Assembly: GCA_050293885.1 (NCBI GenBank)
Contig: JBNKNO010000007.1
Coordinates: 1 to 64,000, forward strand
Reading direction: 5' to 3'
DNA from: Nitrogeniibacter sp050293885
GTDB taxonomy: Bacteria; Pseudomonadota; Gammaproteobacteria; Burkholderiales; Rhodocyclaceae
Length of the DNA: 64,000 nt
A program made the translations under genes and the position numbers. Positions 17,082 through 24,090 of the stretch are shown here, one piece after another (position 1 is the stretch's first letter; every line of letters begins with the position of its first letter). The notes beneath the pieces are model-generated. The model saw nothing but the letters and a program-made list of their open reading frames with translations, had not been told where the DNA came from and did no database searches.

Positions 17082-18074
17082 TCAGCCGAGCAGATCCTTC
17101 ACGCCGTCGCGCTCTTCGAGCAGTTCGTTGAGCGTGTGGGTCATGCGCTCGCGCGAGAACTCGTCGATCTCGAGACCCTGAACGATCTTGTACTCACCGT
17201 TTTCGGTGGTGCAGGGGAAGCCGTAGATGATGCCTTCCGGAATGTCGTATGAGCCGTCGGACGGAATGCCCATGGTGACCCATTCGCCGTTCGAACCGAG
17301 CACCCAGTCGCGGATGTGGTCGATCGCGGCGTTGGCGGCAGAAGCGGCGGAGGACAGGCCCCGTGCTTCGATGATGGCGGCGCCGCGCTTGCCGACGGTC
17401 GGCAGGAACACATCGCGGTTCCACGCTTCGTCGTTGACCAGGCCTTTGACGTTGTCGCCATTGGAGGTGCAGAAACGGTAGTCGGCGTACATGGTGGGGG
17501 AGTGATTGCCCCACACCACCAGGCTCTTGAGGCTCGACACTTCGCGGCTGGTCTTGGTGGCCAGTTGCGACAGTGCGCGGTTGTGGTCCAGGCGCAGCAT
17601 GCCGGTGAAATTCTTCGGATTGACGCGGCCGAACTTCTCGGCGGTCTTCATGGCAATGTAGGCGTTGGTGTTGCAGGGGTTGCCGACGACCAGCACCTTG
17701 CACTCGGGATCCGCGTGTTGGCCGATGGCCGCACCTTGAACGGTAAAGATCTTGGCGTTTTCGGTCAGCAGATCCTTGCGCTCCATGCCGGGACCGCGCG
17801 GACGGGCGCCGACCAGCAGTGCCACCTGAGCGTCTTTGAAGGCGACGTTCGGATCGTCCGTGGCGATCATGCCGGCGAGCAGCGGGAACGCGCAGTCTTC
17901 CAGTTCCATCATCACGCCGTTGACAGCTTTTTGTGCCTGCGGCAGATCCAGCAGCTGGAGAATGACCGGCTGATCCTTGCCGAGCATTTCACCGCTCGCA
18001 ATGCGGAACAACAGGCTGTAACCAATTTGACCGGCTGCGCCGGTAACGGCGACGCGGACTGGGGCTTTGCTCAT
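17082..18074 (-). CDS. mdh: Malate dehydrogenase
   Basis: A 330-residue NAD-dependent malate dehydrogenase of the LDH/MDH superfamily (TCA cycle, malate to oxaloacetate). The Rossmann motif GAAGQIGYSLLFRIASG is at residues 11-27, the substrate-binding loop is GARPRGPGMERKDLL, and the active site shows GNPCNTNA, LDHNRA and VWGNHSPTMYAD with the catalytic His. It belongs to the GAAGQIGY (Aquaspirillum/mitochondrial-cytosolic type) group rather than the shorter enteric type. A GAGGGAG site precedes the ATG. It is divergent from the GntR regulator and the sdh-gltA-suc block; a palindrome lies between them. Confidence 0.97.
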   Translation of the reverse strand: MSKAPVRVAVTGAAGQIGYSLLFRIASGEMLGKDQPVILQLLDLPQAQKAVNGVMMELEDCAFPLLAGMIATDDPNVAFKDAQVALLVGARPRGPGMERKDLLTENAKIFTVQGAAIGQHADPECKVLVVGNPCNTNAYIAMKTAEKFGRVNPKNFTGMLRLDHNRALSQLATKTSREVSSLKSLVVWGNHSPTMYADYRFCTSNGDNVKGLVNDEAWNRDVFLPTVGKRGAAIIEARGLSSAASAANAAIDHIRDWVLGSNGEWVTMGIPSDGSYDIPEGIIYGFPCTTENGEYKIVQGLEIDEFSRERMTHTLNELLEERDGVKDLLG

Positions 18075-18223
18075 GATGACTCCCTCTCGAAGTGATTAAA
18101 AGCTCCCGGCGTCAGATGGAATCTTTCGCCTGGAAAAACAGTTCGTGGCGGTGGTATGCTGCATCCGCACATTCGCGCCGAATGGTAGTGCAGATGTTCA
18201 AAAAAAGCAATTCATGTCATATA

Positions 18224-18235
18224 TCTTATATAAGA
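18224..18235. promoter_or_regulatory. 12-bp perfect palindrome between mdh and gntR (putative operator)
   Basis: TCTTATATAAGA is a perfect palindrome in an AT-rich island of the 209-bp divergent region. A TTCAAA (18197-18202), 17 bp, TATATC (18220-18225) promoter-like pair on the plus strand overlaps it. Symmetric AT-rich sites are typical for GntR-family dimers, so autoregulation and control of mdh are reasonable inferences. Confidence 0.5.
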
Positions 18236-18283
18236 CACATGAGTGATCTAGACGCACTCCAACTTTTGTGCTGAAATACGCCG

Positions 18284-19012
18284 ATGGCACCTGCGTCCCC
18301 AACTTTCAGCCCGCTCTATCGTCAGATCAAAAGTCTGATGCTGCATGCGCTTGAGTCCGCCGAATGGCGGCCGGGGCAGGCAATTCCCAGCGAACAGGAG
18401 CTTGCTGTGCGTTTCGGCGTCAGCCAAGGCACTGTTCGCAAGGCGATCGACGAAATGGCGGCCGAAAACCTGCTGGTCCGCAAGCAGGGCAAGGGCACCT
18501 ATGTAGCCTCCCATAACGATCCTCGTGCCTTGTTCCGCTTCTTGCGCCTGGTTCCCGAAGGTAGCGACTTGTCGCATCCGGTGAGTGAGCCGCTCGAGTG
18601 CTGGCGAGCCAAAGCGGGGCAGGAGGCCTCACGTGTGCTGGCGATCGAGCCCGGTGCGCCCATCATCATCGTCCGCCGTTTGTTGAAATTTAGTTCAAAA
18701 CCCGTTGTTGTCGACGAGATTTATTTGCCTGGCGAGATTTTTCAAGGGCTCTCGCTGGAAGTGCTGCAGGGCTGGTCGGGTTCGTTGTACAGCCTCTTCG
18801 AGGCGCGATTCGGGCTGCGCATGATTCGTGCTGAAGAACGAATTCGCGCGGTGGCGGCCGATCGGCCGACGGCAGATGTGCTGAATGTGAAGGAAGGGGT
18901 TCCGCTGCTGTCGGTCGAGCGCGTGACCTATACCTATGGTGACCGGCCGGTAGAGTGGCGCCGTGGGCTCTATTCGACGGCCGAACACTACTATCTGAAT
19001 GAATTGAATTAG
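18284..19012 (+). CDS. GntR-family (HutC/UTRA type) transcriptional regulator
   Basis: A 242-residue DNA-binding regulator. Residues ~8-75 form the GntR winged helix (IPSEQELAVRFGVSQGTVRKAIDEM, then the wing RKQGKGTYVA). Residues ~95-240 form a UTRA ligand domain (PIIIVRRLLKFSSKPVVVDEIYLP and the C-terminal EWRRGLYSTAEHYYL). HutC-type regulators bind small metabolites. Its place between mdh and sdhCDAB-sdhE-gltA-sucAB-lpd suggests a TCA-cycle intermediate as ligand and those genes as targets; this is inference. About 100 bp separates it from sdhC, so sdh may have its own promoter (a TATACT box at 19049-19054). Confidence 0.9.
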   Translation: MAPASPTFSPLYRQIKSLMLHALESAEWRPGQAIPSEQELAVRFGVSQGTVRKAIDEMAAENLLVRKQGKGTYVASHNDPRALFRFLRLVPEGSDLSHPVSEPLECWRAKAGQEASRVLAIEPGAPIIIVRRLLKFSSKPVVVDEIYLPGEIFQGLSLEVLQGWSGSLYSLFEARFGLRMIRAEERIRAVAADRPTADVLNVKEGVPLLSVERVTYTYGDRPVEWRRGLYSTAEHYYLNELN

Positions 19013-19112
19013 GCTCGTTTTCGGGCGGGTCTGCGTAACCTAAGCGTTTATACTGATCGCTTATTTTGGGAGTATGGCAGCGCTTGCGCTGCTTTGCATT
19101 GAGGGGGAAGTG

Positions 19113-19502
19113 ATGTCCGAAGTGACAGTCAGAAAACAGCGACCAAAGCATTTGGCGCTGAACGAGATCCGTTTGCCGTTGCCCGGCATCGTATCCATTC
19201 TCCACCGGGTCAGCGGTGCAGGCTTGTTCCTGATGCTTCCGTTGCTCCTTTCCTTGTTCGGCAATAGCGTCGGTTCGCCCGAGTCATTCGCTGCCTACAA
19301 GGAGACGGTGTCGAATCCGTTGGTGAAGATCATTCTTTTTGGTCTGCTGTGGGCCTACCTGCATCACTTCTGTGCCGGTATTCGCTTTTTGTTGCTCGAC
19401 ATGCACAAGGGGCTGGATCTGCCTGCGGCGCGCAAGTCGTCCCAGATCGTGCTGGGTGTGAGCCTGGTGCTGACCGTACTTATCGGGGTGAAGCTATGGT
19501 AA
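19113..19502 (+). CDS. sdhC: Succinate dehydrogenase cytochrome b556 subunit SdhC
   Basis: A 129-residue membrane anchor with three helices that carries quinone and haem b sites of complex II. The N-terminal PKHLALNEIRLPLPGIVSILHRVSGAGL is the typical SdhC start, with the Ser/Arg residues of the quinone pocket. The second-helix motif is LHHFCAGIRFLLLDMHKG, where a His of the HH pair should ligate haem. The ATG at 19113 is chosen over an ATG at 19074 because a GAGGGGGAAG site precedes it and the family start fits. The stop overlaps the sdhD start by 7 bases. Confidence 0.95.
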   Translation: MSEVTVRKQRPKHLALNEIRLPLPGIVSILHRVSGAGLFLMLPLLLSLFGNSVGSPESFAAYKETVSNPLVKIILFGLLWAYLHHFCAGIRFLLLDMHKGLDLPAARKSSQIVLGVSLVLTVLIGVKLW

Positions 19503-19843
19503 AGCGTGTTGTTGTTGGTGCTCACTATGGCCTGCGCGATTGGCTTGGCCAGCGCGTGACGGCCGCGCTGATGGCGTTGTATTCCGTCTTTTTCGCCATC
19601 AAGGCGCTGATGTTGCCCGAAATGTCGTACGAGGCCTGGAGCGGCATGTTCGCGGGCGGTTTCATGCGCTTTGCCACTTTCCTGTTCTTCATGTCCTTGT
19701 TCTACCACGCGTGGGTCGGTGTCCGTGACATCTTCATGGACTACATCAAGCCGGTCGGCGTGCGCCTTGCGGCACACGTGATCGTGCTGTTCCTGCTTGT
19801 TGGTTACGCCGGTTGGGCGGCCCAGATTCTGTGGAGGCTGTGA
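19496..19843 (+). CDS. sdhD: Succinate dehydrogenase membrane anchor subunit SdhD
   Basis: A 115-residue anchor with three hydrophobic segments; the conserved first part reads GLRDWLGQRVTA and the second helix SLFYHAWVGVRDIFMDYIKP, with the expected haem/quinone His and Asp-Tyr. The start overlaps the last codons of sdhC (ATGGTAA), implying coupled translation. SdhC and SdhD hold SdhA-SdhB on the inner membrane and pass electrons to ubiquinone. Confidence 0.95.
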   Translation: MVKRVVVGAHYGLRDWLGQRVTAALMALYSVFFAIKALMLPEMSYEAWSGMFAGGFMRFATFLFFMSLFYHAWVGVRDIFMDYIKPVGVRLAAHVIVLFLLVGYAGWAAQILWRL

Positions 19844-19845
19844 GC

Positions 19846-21639
19846 GTGAGTATTGCGAAACGTACATTTGATGCGGTGATTGTCGGTGCCGGTGGCGCCG
19901 GTCTTCGTGCCGCATTGCAACTATCCGAAGCCGGCCTCAAGACCGCCGTGCTGACCAAGGTGTTCCCGACCCGATCGCACACGGTTGCCGCCCAGGGCGG
20001 CGTCGCGGCCTCGCTGGGCAACTCGACCGACGACAACTGGCACTGGCACATGTACGACACCGTCAAGGGGTCGGACTGGCTGGGCGATCAGGATGCGATC
20101 GAGTTCATGTGCAAGAAGGCCAACGAAGTGGTCGTCGAGCTCGAGCACTACGGCATGCCGTTCGATCGACTCGATAACGGCAAGATCTATCAACGTCCGT
20201 TCGGTGGCCACTCGCAGAATTACGGGCAATCGCCGGTGTCACGTTCCTGTGCCGCGGCAGACCGTACCGGTCACGCCATGTTGCACGCGCTGTATCAGCG
20301 CAACGTGCGCGCCAACACCCAGTTCTTCGTGGAGTGGATGGCGTTGGATCTCATTCGCGACGCCGATGGCGACGTGGTGGGTGTGACCGCCATGGAGATG
20401 GAAACGGGTGAAACCTCGATTTTCCATGCCAAGGCGACAATCTTCGCGACCGGTGGTGCCGGGCGAATCTATTACAGCTCGACCAATGCGTTCATCAACA
20501 CCGGTGACGGTGTCGGCATGGCTGCGCGCGCCGGTGTGCCGCTTGAGGACATGGAGTTCTGGCAGTTCCACCCGACCGGCGTGGCCGGCGCAGGTGTGCT
20601 GATTACCGAAGGCGTGCGTGGTGAAGGCGGTATCTTGCGCAACGCCGACGGCGAGCGCTTCATGGAGCGCTATGCGCCGAACCTGAAGGATCTGGCGTCG
20701 CGTGACGTGGTGTCCCGTTCGATGGTGACCGAGATCAACGAAGGCCGTGGTTGTGGGCCCGACAAGGATCACGTGATGCTCGACATCACTCACCTGTCGC
20801 CGGAAACCATCATGAAGCGCCTGCCGGGTATTCGCGAGATCTCCATCCAGTTCGCGGGTGTCGACCCCATCAAGGCGCCGATTCCGGTGGTGCCGACCTG
20901 TCACTACCAGATGGGCGGTATTCCGACCAACTACAAGGGCCAGGTGGTGGCGCCGAAAGGCGACAACCCGAATACGCCGGTGACCGGTTTCTATGCGGCA
21001 GGCGAGTGCGCCTGTGCGTCGGTGCATGGTGCAAACCGTCTGGGCACGAACTCGTTGCTCGATCTGCTGGTGTTCGGCAAGTCGGCGGGTGAAACCGTGG
21101 TCGAGGACATCCAGTCCGGCAATCTGCGTCTCAAGCCGCTGCCGGCTGATGCCGCCGACGGTGCGATGGCACGGATGGATCGTCTCGAGAACCAGACCGG
21201 CGGCACCGACGTCCATGAAGTGCGTCTGGCCATGCAGCGCACCATGCAGAAGCATGCGGGTGTGTTCCGTTTCAGCGATCTGCTCAAGGAAGGCGTCACA
21301 CGCATTCTTGAAGTCGCTGAAGAGGCCAAGAGCACCGAGATCAAGGACAAGTCGAAGGTGTGGAACACGGCGCGTATGGAAGCGCTTGAGCTCGACAACC
21401 TGATCGAAGTGGCCAAGGCCACCATGATCTCCGCCGAGGCCCGCAAGGAGTCCCGCGGTGCGCACGTGCGCGACGATGCGCCGGATACGGACGAACGCCC
21501 GAACGGCCGCAACGACACGGAGTGGCTCAAGCACACCCTGTGGTACAGCGAAGGCAACCGCTTGGATTACAAGCCGGTCAATTTGACGCCGATGTCGGAA
21601 GATGTTGATCCGATCGCGTTGGCGACACGGACATACTGA
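19846..21639 (+). CDS. sdhA: Succinate dehydrogenase flavoprotein subunit SdhA
   Basis: A 597-residue catalytic subunit that oxidises succinate to fumarate. FAD-binding GAGGAGLRAA is near the N-terminus, and the covalent-FAD histidine is H45 in RSHTVAAQGG. Active-site blocks include the HPTGVAGAGVLITEGVRGEGG region and ANRLGTNSLLDLLVFG. The start is GTG at 19846: GGAGG at 19832-19836 has proper spacing to it but is too close to the GTG at 19840. Only two bases separate it from the sdhD stop. Flavinylation should depend on SdhE, encoded just downstream. Confidence 0.97.
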   Translation: MSIAKRTFDAVIVGAGGAGLRAALQLSEAGLKTAVLTKVFPTRSHTVAAQGGVAASLGNSTDDNWHWHMYDTVKGSDWLGDQDAIEFMCKKANEVVVELEHYGMPFDRLDNGKIYQRPFGGHSQNYGQSPVSRSCAAADRTGHAMLHALYQRNVRANTQFFVEWMALDLIRDADGDVVGVTAMEMETGETSIFHAKATIFATGGAGRIYYSSTNAFINTGDGVGMAARAGVPLEDMEFWQFHPTGVAGAGVLITEGVRGEGGILRNADGERFMERYAPNLKDLASRDVVSRSMVTEINEGRGCGPDKDHVMLDITHLSPETIMKRLPGIREISIQFAGVDPIKAPIPVVPTCHYQMGGIPTNYKGQVVAPKGDNPNTPVTGFYAAGECACASVHGANRLGTNSLLDLLVFGKSAGETVVEDIQSGNLRLKPLPADAADGAMARMDRLENQTGGTDVHEVRLAMQRTMQKHAGVFRFSDLLKEGVTRILEVAEEAKSTEIKDKSKVWNTARMEALELDNLIEVAKATMISAEARKESRGAHVRDDAPDTDERPNGRNDTEWLKHTLWYSEGNRLDYKPVNLTPMSEDVDPIALATRTY

Positions 21640-21658
21640 GGGGTCGGGAGTCGAAACA

Positions 21659-22366
21659 ATGAAACGTACCGTTCAATTCAAGATTTACCGTTACGATCCG
21701 GATCGCGACGAGAAGCCGTACATGCAGGATATTTCGGTTGAGCTCGAGCCGTCCGACAAGAAACTGCTCGACGCGATCGTTCGTCTGAAGGCGAAGGACG
21801 ACACCTTGTCTTTCCGTCGCTCGTGCCGCGAAGGTGTGTGTGGTTCCGATGCCATGAACATCAATGGCAAGAATGGGCTGGCCTGCCTCACCGACGTGGA
21901 CAGCCTGCCGCAGCCGATCGTTCTGCGTCCGCTGCCGGGGCTGCCGGTTATCCGCGACCTGATCGTGGACATGACGCAGTTCTTCAAGCAGTACCACTCG
22001 ATCAAACCGTATCTGGTCAACAACGAGCCAGCGCCGGAACGCGAGCGTCTGCAAACGCCGGAAGAGCGCGAAGAGCTCAATGGCCTGTACGAATGCATCC
22101 TGTGTGCTTGCTGTTCCACCTCTTGTCCGTCGTTCTGGTGGAATCCGGACAAGTTCGTCGGCCCCGCCGGGCTGTTGGCTGCCTACCGTTTCATCGCGGA
22201 TACGCGCGATCAGGAAACCACCGAGCGTCTCGACAACCTCGAGGATCCCTATCGCCTGTTCCGTTGCCACTCCATCATGAACTGTGTCGATGTCTGTCCG
22301 AAGAGTCTGAATCCGACTCGGGCGATCGGCAAGATCAAGGACATGATGGTCCGTCGCGCGGTATGA
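21659..22366 (+). CDS. sdhB: Succinate dehydrogenase iron-sulfur subunit SdhB
   Basis: A 235-residue protein with three Fe-S clusters linking FAD to quinone. The [2Fe-2S] ligands are in SCREGVCGSDA and the following GLAC. The [4Fe-4S] motif is CILCACCSTSCP and the [3Fe-4S] motif CHSIMNCVDVCP. The ATG at 21659 is preferred to one at 21602, which lies inside sdhA; a GGGAG site precedes it. The stop overlaps the sdhE start (ATGA). Confidence 0.97.
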   Translation: MKRTVQFKIYRYDPDRDEKPYMQDISVELEPSDKKLLDAIVRLKAKDDTLSFRRSCREGVCGSDAMNINGKNGLACLTDVDSLPQPIVLRPLPGLPVIRDLIVDMTQFFKQYHSIKPYLVNNEPAPERERLQTPEEREELNGLYECILCACCSTSCPSFWWNPDKFVGPAGLLAAYRFIADTRDQETTERLDNLEDPYRLFRCHSIMNCVDVCPKSLNPTRAIGKIKDMMVRRAV

Positions 22367-22629
22367 CGATCGATCGGGGGCGCGTTCGTTGGCACTGTCG
22401 CCGGGCTCTGCTGGAGCTCGACTTGGTGCTGTCGCGCTTCCTCGATGAGGAATTTGACCAATTGAGCGATGAACAATTGGTGAATATGCAGGAACTGCTT
22501 GACCTTGAAGACCACGAACTCTGGGCCATGGTCAATGGGAGCAAGGAGTGCACCGAAACGCGCTGGATGCCGATCATCGGCATGTTGCGCCACCCGGGTG
22601 CAGAAAGCAGTTCCGGCAAAACGCAATAA
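22363..22629 (+). CDS. sdhE: FAD assembly factor SdhE (YgfY), with Ala in the RGxxE motif
   Basis: An 88-residue small helical protein that promotes covalent FAD attachment to SdhA. The fold signature VRWHCRR.LLELDLVL and the acidic second half LSDEQLVNMQELLDLEDHELWAMV fit the family. The motif normally written RGxxE (RGMRELD in E. coli) reads RALLELD here (R14, A15, E18), so the otherwise conserved glycine is alanine. The start overlaps the sdhB stop (ATGA). About 20 residues after the core are low in complexity and poorly conserved. Confidence 0.93.
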   Translation: MTIDRGRVRWHCRRALLELDLVLSRFLDEEFDQLSDEQLVNMQELLDLEDHELWAMVNGSKECTETRWMPIIGMLRHPGAESSSGKTQ

Positions 22630-22654
22630 CTACGGGTAATTCAAAGGACGAGTC

Positions 22655-23950
22655 ATGAGCACAGAACGTAGCGCAACTCTTACAGTCGACGGCAACACCG
22701 TCGAATTTCCGGTCATGTCCGGTACGCACGGGAACGATGTCATCGATATTCGCACCCTGGGCGGCAAGACCGGTCTTTTCACCTACGATTCCGGTTTCCT
22801 TTCCACAGCGAGCTGCAAGTCAACTGTCACCTTTATCGACGGTGAAAAGGGCGAATTGCTTTACCGCGGTTACCCGATTGAACAATTGGCAGAGAACTGC
22901 AACTTCCTCGAGGTTGCCTACCTGCTCAAGAACGGCGAACTGCCGAACGCCCAAGAGAAGTCCGACTTCGAAACGACCATCAAGCAGCACACCATGCTGC
23001 ACGACCAGATGGCCAAGTTCTACAGCGGTTTCCGCCGTGATGCGCACCCCATGGCCGTGATGGTCGGTGTCGTCGGCGCGCTGTCGGCCTTCTATCACGA
23101 TGCGCTGGACCTGCAGGATGCCGAGCACCGCAAAGTGTCCTTCAATCGTCTGGTTGCCAAGTTGCCGACCATCGTGGCCATGGCATACAAGTACAACACC
23201 GGCCAGCCGTTCATGTTCCCGCGCAACGACCTGAGCTACACCGCCAACTTCATGCACATGATGTTCGGCACCCCGTGCGAGGAATACAAGCCGAATCCGG
23301 TGCTGGTGCATGCGCTCGACACCATCTTCACGCTGCATGCCGACCACGAGCAGAACGCTTCCACCTCCACGGTGCGTCTGGCCGGTTCTTCCGGCGCCAA
23401 CCCCTTTGCCTGCATCTCGGCCGGTATTGCCTGCCTGTGGGGACCGGCACATGGCGGCGCCAACGAGGCCTGCCTGCACATGCTCGAGGAAATCGGCGAC
23501 GTGTCGCGCGTGGGCGAGTTCATCCAGCGCGCGAAGGACAAGAACGATCCGTTCAAACTGATGGGCTTCGGTCACCGCGTCTACAAGAACTTCGATCCGC
23601 GCGCCAAGCTGATGCGCAAGGTATGCTACGACGTACTGACCGAACTGGGGCTGGAAAACGATCGCCTCTTCAAGCTCGCCATGGAGCTGGAGAAGATCGC
23701 CCTGGAAGATCCGTACTTCGTCGAGAAGAAACTGTACCCGAACGTCGATTTCTACTCTGGCATCGTCCAGAAGGCGCTCGGTATCCCGACCTCCATGTTC
23801 ACCTGCATCTTCGCGCTGGCGCGTACGGTGGGCTGGATGACGCAGTGGGAAGAAATGATGACCGATCCGGAATACAAGATCGGCCGTCCGCGGCAGTTGT
23901 ATGTCGGTGCCGCACGTCGCGATGTCGTACCTATCGAGCAGCGCGGCTGA
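22655..23950 (+). CDS. gltA: Type II (hexameric-type) citrate synthase
   Basis: A 431-residue enzyme that condenses oxaloacetate with acetyl-CoA. The N-terminal beta-rich region (LTVDGNTVEFPVMSGT) is typical of the Gram-negative, NADH-sensitive type. The substrate/catalytic blocks LWGPAHGGANEA (His) and MGFGHRVYKNFDPRA (His) are intact, as is the later Asp-containing VDFYSGIV block. AAAGGACG precedes the ATG. It is 25 bases after sdhE, so it is in the sdh transcription unit. A hairpin with a T-run follows, separating it partly from sucA. Confidence 0.97.
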   Translation: MSTERSATLTVDGNTVEFPVMSGTHGNDVIDIRTLGGKTGLFTYDSGFLSTASCKSTVTFIDGEKGELLYRGYPIEQLAENCNFLEVAYLLKNGELPNAQEKSDFETTIKQHTMLHDQMAKFYSGFRRDAHPMAVMVGVVGALSAFYHDALDLQDAEHRKVSFNRLVAKLPTIVAMAYKYNTGQPFMFPRNDLSYTANFMHMMFGTPCEEYKPNPVLVHALDTIFTLHADHEQNASTSTVRLAGSSGANPFACISAGIACLWGPAHGGANEACLHMLEEIGDVSRVGEFIQRAKDKNDPFKLMGFGHRVYKNFDPRAKLMRKVCYDVLTELGLENDRLFKLAMELEKIALEDPYFVEKKLYPNVDFYSGIVQKALGIPTSMFTCIFALARTVGWMTQWEEMMTDPEYKIGRPRQLYVGAARRDVVPIEQRG

Positions 23951-23994
23951 AAGAGCAGTGAGGGAGGGGGCAAAACACAATAACTAATCAAACT

Positions 23995-24031
23995 CGGGAT
24001 GATCATGTGCAAACGTGACCATCCCGTTTTT
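23995..24031 (+). terminator. Possible terminator/attenuator between gltA and sucA
   Basis: Arms CGGGATG (23995-24001) and CATCCCG (24020-24026), an 18-nt loop, then five T. It could reduce read-through from sdh-gltA into sucA. Confidence 0.6.
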
Positions 24032-24090
24032 GTCGTGCCCCAGAGAGTCGCTTCGTACAGGCGAAGCACAGCCATTCGGGTGATGCAACC

